Below, piece after piece: positions 54,300 through 61,080 of a stretch of DNA of 64,000 nucleotides. Within the stretch, counting starts at the first letter, position 1. The number at the start of each line of letters is the position of its first letter. The notes beneath the pieces are model-generated. The model was not told where the DNA came from. It saw only the letters and a list, made by a program, of their open reading frames with translations, and did not search any database. The DNA is taken from the NCBI GenBank assembly GCA_016281015.1, contig JAEEHS010000050.1:29969-93968 (forward strand), in the 5' to 3' direction. The stretch is from Bacteroidales bacterium. GTDB taxonomy: Bacteria > Bacteroidota > Bacteroidia > Bacteroidales > UBA932. The translations under genes and the position numbers were made by a program.

Positions 54300-55033
54300 A
54301 AGCCATGGTTTTTGCGGCCGGTCTCGGCACCCGCCTGCGTCCGATTACGGATTCCCTTCCGAAGGCGCTTGTCCCGGTCTGCGGCGAGCCCCTGCTTTCG
54401 CATGTCCTCAAGAAACTCAAGGCCGCCGGCTATGATGAGGTCGTTGTGAATGTCCATCATTTCGCGTCAAAAATCCAGAAGTATCTGTCGGAGAACGACT
54501 TCGGCCTTGATATAAAGATTTCCGACGAATCTTCCCAGCTGCTGGAAACCGGCGGCGGGATTGCGCATGCCCGGGACCTGCTTCTTCCTTCCGAGGAGCC
54601 CTTCCTGGTCCATAACGTGGACATCCTGTCCAACCTCGATATTCCGTGGTTCTGCACGCAGATGCGCCCCGGCGCCCTGGCGACCCTTCTGGTCAGCGAG
54701 CGCGAGACCCGGCGCTATCTGCTTTTCCGCCCGGAGGATATGCGTCTTGTGGGGTGGACAAACATCTCAACGGGGGAGGTGAAGAGTCCTTACAAGGATT
54801 TGGACCCCTCACGCTGCCTTCGGTACGCTTTTTCCGGAATCCATCTGATTTCTCCGTCGATTTTTGCGGTCTTCGATGAAATGGGCCTTTCCGGACGCTT
54901 CCCGATCATGGACTTTTATCTGTCTGTCTGCGCGCGTTATCCCATCTACGGCGTGGCTGTCCCGGGGCTCCAGCTGGTGGATGTCGGGAAACTCGACAGC
55001 CTGGCCCTGGCAGAGAGATTGCTTACGAAGTAA
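54296..55033 (+). CDS. MurU-like sugar-1-phosphate nucleotidyltransferase
   Basis: A 245-residue nucleotidyltransferase with FAAGLGTRLRPITDSLPKALVPV at the start (GTR signature and Lys), a LETGGGIAHA loop near residue 85 and the VHNVDILSN metal-binding segment. It has no acyltransferase domain. Size and motifs match MurU/alpha-D-mannose-1-phosphate guanylyltransferase-type enzymes; the context beside an AmgK-like kinase argues for MurNAc-1-phosphate uridylyltransferase in cell-wall recycling. Overlaps the upstream stop by ATGA. Confidence 0.85.
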   Translation: MKAMVFAAGLGTRLRPITDSLPKALVPVCGEPLLSHVLKKLKAAGYDEVVVNVHHFASKIQKYLSENDFGLDIKISDESSQLLETGGGIAHARDLLLPSEEPFLVHNVDILSNLDIPWFCTQMRPGALATLLVSERETRRYLLFRPEDMRLVGWTNISTGEVKSPYKDLDPSRCLRYAFSGIHLISPSIFAVFDEMGLSGRFPIMDFYLSVCARYPIYGVAVPGLQLVDVGKLDSLALAERLLTK

Positions 55034-55165
55034 GGTTTTCCACGACGTTCCCGCTCTGATGGAGGCAATGGGGGGCGAAGAGTCCTTTACCGAAATGCTG
55101 GACTCCGTCTTCAAGGTTCCGCCCATCTATGACGACAACTACTATGGCTTCCGCATCCGTGAGGC
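55030..55165 (+). pseudogene. Remnant of a GH92 alpha-mannosidase gene
   Basis: A short open stretch directly after the MurU-like stop, without a start, reads HDVPALMEAMGGEESF, then MLDSVFKVPPIYDDNYYGF and RIRE. This is the pattern HDvxxLxxxMGGxxxFxxxLDxxF of GH92 mannosidases, which lies some two-thirds into a ~750-residue enzyme. The remnant is cut abruptly on both sides, at the 5' end by the MurU-like gene and at the 3' end by a hairpin and a repeat. Confidence 0.55.
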
Positions 55166-55168
55166 TCT

Positions 55169-55195
55169 CCGAGCGCAGCCAGGGGTAGCGCTCGG
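55169..55195. repeat. Inverted repeat at the broken GH92 end
   Basis: CCGAGCGC (55169-55176) is perfectly inverted as GCGCTCGG (55188-55195). Its core (CCGAgCGcAGCCAGGGGT) recurs imperfectly at 57092-57108 inside the end of the lytic transglycosylase gene. Confidence 0.5.
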
Positions 55196-55213
55196 CGTGC
55201 CTTAGCATCAGTA

Positions 55214-55261
55214 CCTAATCGGATACAAAAAATAGCAGTTTGCATTTGTCCTTGAAAATAC
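55214..55261. repeat. Direct repeat B, copy 1
   Basis: CCTAATCGGATACAAA is identical to 57895-57910, and similarity continues through ATAGCAGTTTG and TTGAAAATxC to about 48 bp with a few differences. The copy lies upstream of the TlpA-like gene and supplies its TTTG -33 box. Confidence 0.7.
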
Positions 55262-55270
55262 TTAGGTTTG
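55239..55270 (+). promoter_or_regulatory. Promoter of the TlpA-like gene
   Basis: TTTG at 55239-55242, 20 nt, TAGGTTTG at 55263-55270, then 26 nt to the ATG at 55297. A good consensus promoter built partly from repeat B. Confidence 0.7.
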
Positions 55271-55296
55271 CAAGGATGATTTATTTGTGATTTTTT

Positions 55297-55881
55297 ATGC
55301 GCAAAGCCCTGTTTATACTCTTGGCGAGCCTTCTGCCACTTGGGCTAGGAGCCCAGGCTCCTGCACAGGAGGACCCGGATATCCAGTATGCTTCCACACT
55401 TCTCGCTCCCGGAAGCAAGGCTCCGGATTTCACTCTGGGCACTATGGACGGAAGGCCTTTCAGCCTTTCTTCGCTTGCCGGCAGGAAGGTGGTCCTGGTC
55501 TTCTGGGCCTCCTGGTGTCCGGATTGTCGCGCAGAGCTTCCTGAACTGAAGGCTATGCATGATGCCGCCCAGAAGGACAAGGTCGCATTCGTGTCTGTTT
55601 CTTTTGACCGTGGGCTGGATGCCCTGAAAGCCTTTGCGAAGGACAATGCCCTTCCCGGGGTCCAGCTCTTCGACCCCGCCGGAAAGAAAGAATCTGCCGT
55701 AGGGGCCGCCTATGTCGTGAAATGGATTCCGTCGCTCTATCTTCTTGATGAAAAAGGAAAGGTCGTCCTCGGGACGGTGGTCGCCGCCAAGATAGCAAAG
55801 GCGCTCGGACTTGACGGCCGCGGAACCGCTCCCGGAGAACTCTGCACGGACGAGAGTTGTGCCCTGCCTAGCTCCCGCTGA
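55297..55881 (+). CDS. Periplasmic TlpA/ResA-like thiol-disulfide protein
   Basis: A 194-residue exported protein with signal peptide (LFILLASLLPLGLGAQA), no lipobox. The thioredoxin fold has PDFTLGTMDGRPF and an intact redox site FWASWCPDCRAELP (Cys74, Cys77), with the cis-Pro in KWIPSLYLLDEKG. Probably reduces disulfides in the periplasm, as in cytochrome c or stress pathways. Convergent with the GT4 gene, whose end it overlaps by 14 nt. Two late Cys (CTDESC) form an unusual tail. Confidence 0.9.
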   Translation: MRKALFILLASLLPLGLGAQAPAQEDPDIQYASTLLAPGSKAPDFTLGTMDGRPFSLSSLAGRKVVLVFWASWCPDCRAELPELKAMHDAAQKDKVAFVSVSFDRGLDALKAFAKDNALPGVQLFDPAGKKESAVGAAYVVKWIPSLYLLDEKGKVVLGTVVAAKIAKALGLDGRGTAPGELCTDESCALPSSR

Positions 55882-57031
55882 TTGCGCAGTAGTCCTGATA
55901 GACGTCCCGCACGACGTCGTCCCAGTTCAGATATAGCTCTTTCTTCGCGGCGGATGCGATGCGCCGGTAGCCTTCCGGGTCATTCAGTATGTCCAGGATC
56001 ATCCGGGCATACTGCTCTTCTCCCGGAGCTGATATATAAGCGTTTACGCCGGGCGTGACGCTTGCCGCCGTTCTGGCGCCTTCCAGAAAAACGGTGGGCG
56101 TTCCCTGGCAGGCCGCTTCAATCTGTACGAGGGAGTTGGCGTCATACAGGGAGGGAAACAGGAACAGTTTCGCCCTGGAATACAGGTTTTCCAGCATCTG
56201 ACGCGCTGAAACCAGGCCGCACATCACGACTTCTTCCTGCAGGCCCAGTTCTTTGACCAGCGCCGCCAGCTTCTTCTCGTCCTGCCCCTTGCCCACAAAC
56301 AGCATACGGAAGTTCTTCAGCCCCATTTCCTTGGCCTTTGCCAGGGAGCGTACGGTAAAGTCGATGTTCTTGATAAAATTGATTCGTCCCACAAAGAGAA
56401 AGACGGTGGCGTCCGCAGGTATGCCGAACGCCTCGTTGACAGCGCGGGCGGCTTCGTCCGGATCGGCTACGGGAAGATGGTCGGTGGCGTTGAGGCGGAC
56501 TTTGCAGGGCGCCGTAAGCCCATATTCTGACTGATAGAGCTCCTTGATGCCTGCGTTTACGGCCCAGCACTGGTCGCAGGCATTGAATACCCGCATAATA
56601 CCGTCCATGGCCACATCGAGGGCAGGCTTGAACTTCAGGGGCTTCTCAAAATCCTGCTTGTACTGGGAATGCAGGGTCGCCACAACCGGAAGCTTGTGAA
56701 GCTTTGCATACAGCACGCCTGTCATCCCCACTGAAAAAGGGGAGTGGATATGGACCAGGTCAATTCCGCTTCGCAGAAGTTTCATTTCGAATACCGGGTC
56801 CAGGGCCGGCGTCGGGACGTCGTAGTCAAAATGGATGACAGGCAGGGAGTTGCAACGAATGACCGGATAGGGCATGGCAGCGTCTCCTTCCTTGGAATAC
56901 CCCTTTGTCTCCGGGCAGAAGACTACCACGTCACAATACTTTGTCAGGCGGCGGGCGTAATTGTCCACCACCTTGATGACACCGTCCACCATGGGATACC
57001 ACGTGTCTATGAAAAGTCCTACTTTGCGCAT
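55868..57031 (-). CDS. GT4 glycosyltransferase (diacylglycerol/mannosyl type)
   Basis: A 387-residue GT-B enzyme starting RKVGLFIDTWYPMVDGVIKV, with the lipid-acceptor-like SPFSVGMTGVLYAKLH and the nucleotide-sugar half FVGRINFIKNIDFT, FVGKGQDEKKL and SLYDANSLVQIEAACQG. The pattern is close to glucosyl/mannosyltransferases acting on diacylglycerol or phosphatidylinositol. The donor and acceptor are not deducible. It is downstream of the lytic transglycosylase gene by 3 nt, so an operon of envelope genes. Confidence 0.88.
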   Translation of the reverse strand: MRKVGLFIDTWYPMVDGVIKVVDNYARRLTKYCDVVVFCPETKGYSKEGDAAMPYPVIRCNSLPVIHFDYDVPTPALDPVFEMKLLRSGIDLVHIHSPFSVGMTGVLYAKLHKLPVVATLHSQYKQDFEKPLKFKPALDVAMDGIMRVFNACDQCWAVNAGIKELYQSEYGLTAPCKVRLNATDHLPVADPDEAARAVNEAFGIPADATVFLFVGRINFIKNIDFTVRSLAKAKEMGLKNFRMLFVGKGQDEKKLAALVKELGLQEEVVMCGLVSARQMLENLYSRAKLFLFPSLYDANSLVQIEAACQGTPTVFLEGARTAASVTPGVNAYISAPGEEQYARMILDILNDPEGYRRIASAAKKELYLNWDDVVRDVYQDYCAISGS

Positions 57032-57034
57032 GCT

Positions 57035-57883
57035 TTATTCTGAAGGAATGTCGATTCTATACGTTTTTCTGTTTTTGTTGGTAAGGGACTCCGAACGGAG
57101 CCAGGGGTTGGAAAGGCGAAGCAGGAAGAAACTGGTTCCGTGCTTTTTGGCGAAATCGGCGAGGCTTGGAACGGGCTCGTTTACTTCTACGGTCTTTTTG
57201 GGAGCCTTGTATGGGTAGCAGCGGTCCGGCTCTATCAGGTAGCCAAAGCTTTCCGGATGCTCGAAGAAGAGTTTGGCCGCCAGGATGCGGAACATGTAGC
57301 GCGAAGTCTCTTCGGGAAGAAGCAGGTCCATCGCTAAGTCCTGGCCCTGCGCTTCGATCCTGCCTGAAATCCCGCCCTGACCGGCATTGTAGCTGGCGGC
57401 GACGGTCATCCAGTCGCGGTATTTTGCATAAGACTGCTTCAGGTACTTGCAGGCCGCTTCCGTGGCTTTGACAATGTGGAAACGCTCGTCCACCTCGTCA
57501 TTGACTTCGAGCCCGTATCCTCGGGCGGTGGTCTTCATGAATTGCCACAGTCCGCCGGCTCCCGACGGAGAGATGGCCGTAGGACTGAGATTGCTCTCTA
57601 TGGCCATCAGGTATTTCAGATCTTCCGGGACTCCGTTTCTCTTCAGTATGGGCACGACCTGCGAAAAGATGCGGTCGGCACGCTTGAGCATGAGTGTGGA
57701 GAGGGTATGGCTGTAGGTAAAGGCGATAAGTTCCCTGTCCATCCGTTCGTAGAGGTCCGGCCGGTCGAAGCGGTACGTTTCTCCGGCAAAGACGATGCTT
57801 TCCGGCACCCGCGGAGGCTGTTCCTGGGGAGCTGCCATGACTGCCATGACGGCTATGAGGGAAAGTGTTTTTGTCAATAACAT
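57035..57883 (-). CDS. Lytic murein transglycosylase (SLT domain)
   Basis: A 282-residue exported SLT-type transglycosylase. After a short signal region the SLT domain shows AIESNLSPTAISPSGAGGLWQFM (Glu catalytic, near residue 93), EACKYLKQSYAKYRDWMT and the SYNAGQGGI motif, as in MltD. No LysM repeats follow. The last ~25 residues (NPWLRSESLTNKNRKTYRI) are encoded by DNA related to the inverted repeat at 55169, so the natural C-terminus may have been altered. Promoter box TATATTTG lies in repeat B copy 2. Confidence 0.9.
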   Translation of the reverse strand: MLLTKTLSLIAVMAVMAAPQEQPPRVPESIVFAGETYRFDRPDLYERMDRELIAFTYSHTLSTLMLKRADRIFSQVVPILKRNGVPEDLKYLMAIESNLSPTAISPSGAGGLWQFMKTTARGYGLEVNDEVDERFHIVKATEAACKYLKQSYAKYRDWMTVAASYNAGQGGISGRIEAQGQDLAMDLLLPEETSRYMFRILAAKLFFEHPESFGYLIEPDRCYPYKAPKKTVEVNEPVPSLADFAKKHGTSFFLLRLSNPWLRSESLTNKNRKTYRIDIPSE

Positions 57884-57894
57884 ATACCTGAATT

Positions 57895-57941
57895 CCTAAT
57901 CGGATACAAATATAGCAGTTTGATTCCGTCTTTGAAAATGC
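57895..57941. repeat. Direct repeat B, copy 2
   Basis: Shares CCTAATCGGATACAAA and flanks with 55214-55261, in the same orientation. It contains the minus-strand promoter of the transglycosylase gene. Confidence 0.7.
57907..57914 (-). promoter_or_regulatory. -7 promoter element of the lytic transglycosylase gene
   Basis: TATATTTG on the minus strand, 23 nt before the start codon. In repeat B copy 1 the same spot has an extra base (TATTTTTTG), which would spoil the box. Confidence 0.55.
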
Positions 57942-58023
57942 CCGGGGGCGTCCGGACCTGCGGAAGTACGAAAATGGCCCCAATCGTTCTTCGGCAGGAC
58001 TCACCGGCATACTGTTTTTTGTT

Positions 58024-58031
58024 TACTTTTG
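58024..58031 (+). promoter_or_regulatory. -7 promoter element of the KilA-N gene
   Basis: TACTTTTG, a consensus match 17 nt before the ATG at 58049. Confidence 0.5.
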
Positions 58032-58048
58032 CAAGAAATGAGAAGTCT

Positions 58049-58643
58049 ATGGATAAGAAGAATGAGATTATTGTCAAGGACGTTGCCATCAGGACTATGT
58101 CCAAGGGGGGGTATTGACTATATTTGCATCACCGATATAGCCCGCCAGAAAAATTGGATGGACCCGAATGGCGTGATAGCCAATTGGATGCGCAATCGCA
58201 ATACAATCGAATTCCTCGGTATATGGGAGACTCTCTATAATCCGGATTTTAACCCCCTCGAATTCGAGGGGGGTAGGCAGCAAGCCGGGTTAAATGCTTT
58301 TACTTTATCTCCGTCCCGCTGGATTGAATCGACAAAAGCCATCGGTATCATTTCACAGTCTGGAAGATATGGTGGAACATATGCACAAACCGATATCGCT
58401 TTTGAGTTTGCTTCATGGATATCAGTTGAATTCCGGCTTTATTTGGTCAAGGAATTCCAGCGTTTGAAGACCGCTGAGCAGCAACTGCTTAGGTGGACTG
58501 CGATGCGAGAGCTTTCAAAGATTAATTATCGTATCCACACAGATGCAATCAAACAAAACTATAATTCTGTGCTGTTATTTCATCCCGGGGCCAAGAGAGG
58601 TTTCGGGAGGATTGTTCATCTCAACATTACAACCTCCCGGTGA
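58049..58643 (+). pseudogene. KilA-N domain gene, frameshifted and 3'-truncated
   Basis: The coding starts MDKKNEIIVKDVAIRTMSKGG, then hits TGA after a run of seven G (58105-58111). With six G the frame continues as IDYICITDIARQKNW through NTIEFLGIWETLYNP, GLNAFTLSPSRWIESTKAIG and SGRYGGTYAQTDIAFEFASW, which is the KilA-N DNA-binding module typical of phage-derived genes. After IHTDAIKQN the sequence no longer follows the family, and a stop comes at 58643, so the C-terminal half is also missing. The intact promoter suggests recent decay, or switching at the G-run. Confidence 0.8.
58253..58272. repeat. 20-bp perfect palindrome in the KilA-N remnant
   Basis: CCCCCTCGAATTCGAGGGGG is self-complementary across all 20 bases and sits inside the coding frame (codons for NPLEFEGG). 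Confidence 0.6.
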
Positions 58644-58671
58644 AGGTGCGTTAGAACGAGATATAACAGTA

Positions 58672-58700
58672 ACGAGGTAAGTGAGTAATCCTTACCTCGT
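58672..58700. repeat. 10-bp perfect hairpin after the KilA-N remnant
   Basis: ACGAGGTAAG (58672-58681) and CTTACCTCGT (58691-58700) pair perfectly over a 9-nt loop. There is no T-run after it on either strand, so it is not an ordinary terminator. It immediately precedes the folded element at 58717. Confidence 0.6.
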
Positions 58701-58716
58701 CGACTTTCACAACAAT

Positions 58717-58837
58717 TCTACTTGGATGAGTTTTAAAGCCCTCTACTGTGGTAATACTCATCATTGTTCGGATTCAATTGATCCGAGTGGTTGTCGTAAT
58801 CGGACTGCGAGTGCTCCGCGTCCGAATTCCAAGTAGA
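58717..58837 (+). ncRNA. Candidate structured RNA with a cloverleaf-like four-way junction
   Basis: A 121-nt segment with nested perfect complementarity. P1: 58717-58726 (TCTACTTGGA) with 58828-58837. P2: 58727-58731 (TGAGT) with 58756-58760, extended by 3 bp after a mismatch. P3: 58769-58773 (CGGAT) with 58781-58785, extendable by wobbles on the plus strand only. P4: 58800-58805 and 58807-58809 (TCGGAC, GCG) with 58817-58825, one bulged T. The G-U pairs in P3 favour a plus-strand RNA. A ten-T run follows at 58860-58869. No open frame of note spans it. It is not a tRNA and matches no RNA I can name. With the hairpin at 58672 it accounts for the 317-bp gap 58644-58960. Confidence 0.5.
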
Positions 58838-58960
58838 TAATACTGATAACATAAGTTAATTTTTTTTTTAAAATGTGCTTGACACTATTATCAAACACCG
58901 AAGCACTTGCTTCTTGGGGCAAAGATAATAAGTATATTAAAGCGATTCTGCTATCCTAAA

Positions 58961-59578
58961 TTAGGATTCAAAAAATTTTATGTTTTCACGAGGAATAGTG
59001 ATAAAGAACCGTTTATCATCGCTCTTTTTTACATTCACATTCGGATAACCATTAAGGCATCTATTAATATTTTTTATAGTATCGCTGATATATCTATCTA
59101 GTAAATTCGTAATCACGTCTTCTATCGCGTCCTTATCCCACCAGTGAGTGAGGGGTTTGTAAATCTCTAGTAGTTCATTTCTATACTTTTTAATCTCTTG
59201 TTTGCTTAGTCCTTCGCTGTGTTTTAACAGGAGAATAAAAAGAGCTTTCCCTTTGATATGGTTTTGGAATGTCAGTTCTTCTTCTCCTTGATCATCACGA
59301 ATGAACACCCTCAGTTTTTCATCTACCCGAATAAAGCAATCCTTTGCCCATCCCCGTGGGTCTTTCTCCAAATCTATCCGTAGTCGGCGCGCCAGCTCAG
59401 CCCTTTTCTCCTTGGGAACTTCAATATCCAGTATGCTAAGACAAGCTTCCGGGTCTCCTGAAAGTGGGCATCCTTTACTCATGTCTAATCCTCCATGGTT
59501 GGGGGTTGGTGTATCATTATTTGCTCCAATTATGCTTCCGCTTGAAGCATAAAAGATGGATATTTTTTTATCTGCCAT
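58961..59578 (-). CDS. Accessory protein of unknown function
   Basis: A 205-residue, probably cytosolic protein, not recognised. The N-terminus is polar and Gly/Asn-rich. The middle has EVPKEKRAELARRLRIDLEK. The C-terminal half, KGKALFILLLKHSEG followed by KKYRNELLEIYKPL and ending RFFITIPRENIKF, follows a pattern seen in many small Bacteroidetes accessory proteins (hydrophobic helix with LKHPEG, then YRxELLxIY), probably a helical winged-helix-like fold. Composition is AT-rich, unlike the core genes. It follows abiF by 228 nt on the same strand; that gap holds only two tiny ORFs and no clear promoter. Confidence 0.7.
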   Translation of the reverse strand: MADKKISIFYASSGSIIGANNDTPTPNHGGLDMSKGCPLSGDPEACLSILDIEVPKEKRAELARRLRIDLEKDPRGWAKDCFIRVDEKLRVFIRDDQGEEELTFQNHIKGKALFILLLKHSEGLSKQEIKKYRNELLEIYKPLTHWWDKDAIEDVITNLLDRYISDTIKNINRCLNGYPNVNVKKSDDKRFFITIPRENIKFFES

Positions 59579-59806
59579 AAACTATTTAATAACAGTACCA
59601 GGTATTTTGAACTCCTTGGATAGGGCGCATCAAATGTCCGCAGTTAGGATATTGTAATGTATTTGCATACTCTGCGATATCTACTAAAACCCGTTTTGAG
59701 TAGTCATTTTGTAGACACTTTTATTATCCCATCTCTGTATCAATCACTTGCAACCTTGTCAAAGAACGCCTTTGCAAATATGGGATACTGTTTTGGATAT
59801 ATCAAG

Positions 59807-60706
59807 TTAATTCGACCATAAAGGATCCGACATCCAATTTTTAGGGAATCCCATAGCATCAGTATCTACATTGGAATACATGGCAAGCAACGCTTTAAGG
59901 CCCTTCCTGAACTCTACCCCAACTCCTATTGAATTAAGAAGGTATTGGAGGCAACACAATTGCGGATAGAGTTTTGAAGGTGAACCTACGCTTCCTGTAA
60001 TCCACGCATTGGGAAGTTTTGATGGTAACTGGGGTTTGATAGAGAAGACCCGGTTCCAGGTTCTGGCATGATGTGCGCAGCAGTTACGCAGAACTGCTAT
60101 TGATGTCATCCAGCTCTCAAGGAAGATATGCTGGGGAAGTCCAAGGGCCCGTGCCACATTCTTTTTTACGGCATTATCTGAAAAGTTGCTGTATATTTTT
60201 GACAATGTACCGAAAGAAGCCACTTCCAGACTCTTCCATGCCGGAGGATATGCAGGGACATCGTATTTGGTGAAATGTTCCACAATAAAATCTTCCTTTG
60301 TCCGGTTGATTTCGTCGCCAAGGCTATGTATGCATCGGGCATAGATAGATGGATTCTTGAAAAGCGCCGGGTCCATGAACCAAAAGGCCCCATAGGGGAG
60401 AGAAAAGCAATGGATAATCTGACTCCTAAAGGCAATCTCTACATGTTGGATGGAACTGAATATCAAGCTTCGGAGCGCCATATCAAAGTCGTAGAGGCGG
60501 ATGATGTCTTCGAATCGACTGCCGGGTTTGAATTGATGGGCTGTTTTATCAGCTTCCATCGGCCGCCAGTAGTTGGCAAGCCGATAATAACTAATGTAAT
60601 CGAGCTTATGAAGGGCGAAGGTGTCATCTTCTACAATGAGCCCCCGGCTCTTGAGCACAGCGATCTGGTCAGGCAGATCCATTGGCGTTTTCGTGTACTT
60701 CAACAT
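59807..60706 (-). CDS. Abi_2/AbiF-family HEPN protein, probable abortive-infection RNase toxin
   Basis: A 299-residue protein of the Abi_2 family (AbiD/AbiF): start LKYTKTPMDLPDQIAVLKSRG, then LDYISYYRLANYWRPME, DFDMALRSLIFSSIQHVEIAFRSQ and SFGTLSKIYSNFSD. The HEPN RNase motif R-x4-H is present as RNCCAHH (Arg207, His212). Family members abort phage infection, and AbiF proteins have been proposed as ancestors of Cas13 and as toxins held by an RNA antitoxin. That mechanism is not shown here. The start at 60706 follows a consensus promoter and a ~60-nt leader with a stable hairpin. AT-rich accessory DNA. Confidence 0.88.
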   Translation of the reverse strand: MLKYTKTPMDLPDQIAVLKSRGLIVEDDTFALHKLDYISYYRLANYWRPMEADKTAHQFKPGSRFEDIIRLYDFDMALRSLIFSSIQHVEIAFRSQIIHCFSLPYGAFWFMDPALFKNPSIYARCIHSLGDEINRTKEDFIVEHFTKYDVPAYPPAWKSLEVASFGTLSKIYSNFSDNAVKKNVARALGLPQHIFLESWMTSIAVLRNCCAHHARTWNRVFSIKPQLPSKLPNAWITGSVGSPSKLYPQLCCLQYLLNSIGVGVEFRKGLKALLAMYSNVDTDAMGFPKNWMSDPLWSN

Positions 60707-60724
60707 GGTCTAATAAAGCAAAAG

Positions 60725-60764
60725 ACCCGCCCTGGTACGCTGTTCTACGGGAAGCGTGGCGAGT
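60725..60764 (-). promoter_or_regulatory. Hairpin in the abiF leader RNA
   Basis: On the minus strand ACTCGCC pairs with GGCGGGT and ACGC with GCGT, a stem of 11 bp with one bulge and a 13-nt loop. The pair at 60727/60762 is G-U only in the minus-strand RNA and C-A in the opposite one, so the abiF transcript is the likely structured molecule. A U-rich stretch (TCTTTTGCTTTATT) follows, and then the ATG. Confidence 0.5.
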
Positions 60765-60774
60765 ACTGTTACTG

Positions 60775-60805
60775 CAAATATAGAGTTTTTTTTTATATCC
60801 ACAAA
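60775..60805 (-). promoter_or_regulatory. Promoter of abiF
   Basis: On the minus strand: TTTG (60805-60802), 19 nt, TATATTTG (60782-60775). This full consensus predicts a start near 60768 and a leader of about 60 nt. Confidence 0.8.
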
Positions 60806-60811
60806 ATTTTC

Positions 60812-60819
60812 TAACTTTG
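60812..60819 (+). promoter_or_regulatory. Divergent -7 element facing the orphan gene
   Basis: TAACTTTG matches TAnnTTTG on the plus strand, back to back with the abiF promoter. The predicted start (~60825) falls at the hairpin 60823-60839. Confidence 0.5.
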
Positions 60820-60822
60820 TCC

Positions 60823-60994
60823 TGCCGGGTAACCCGGCATACATACAGCGAAAGTGTTTTTCGCGCCTCCTTCTGGAAATCTGGACAATTTTCAAATGCA
60901 AGGGCAGGCAGAAAATCACTCCGCCCGTTTCTAAGATTATGCTGTAGGTGGGCCTCTGTCCATCAGTACTCCATATCAAGCGGGTGTGGAGTAC
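60823..60994 (+). ncRNA. Candidate structured transcript or long leader divergent from abiF
   Basis: The predicted plus-strand RNA begins with TGCCGGGTAACCCGGCA (60823-60839), a 7-bp stem with triloop. Next come GCGAAA/TTTCGC (60848-60864), and GTACTCCA/TGGAGTAC (60966-60994) with a 13-nt loop. There is no convincing coding frame before the ATG at 61081. It could be a free ncRNA, for example a partner of AbiF, or a 250-nt leader of the next gene. With the abiF leader it accounts for the 374-bp gap 60707-61080. Confidence 0.35.
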
Positions 60995-61080
60995 GATTGT
61001 TCCTTCCTTGCAGCGTTTGTCCAGAACGTCCAGAAGAAGTTACGAAAACGGCTCCACACTTTTGTATAAGTAGTATAACT

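Noticed and set aside
58717..58837. Reading the folded element as a retron msr-msd RNA or as a degenerate tRNA
   Set aside because: No reverse transcriptase lies in the window, and the arm sizes and loops do not fit tRNA (no D-arm or T-loop consensus, 121 nt).
60817..61080. An N-terminal extension of the 100-residue orphan protein
   Set aside because: The upstream part crosses three perfect hairpins, is Cys/Arg/Ser-rich and looks non-coding; the ATG at 61081 fits better.
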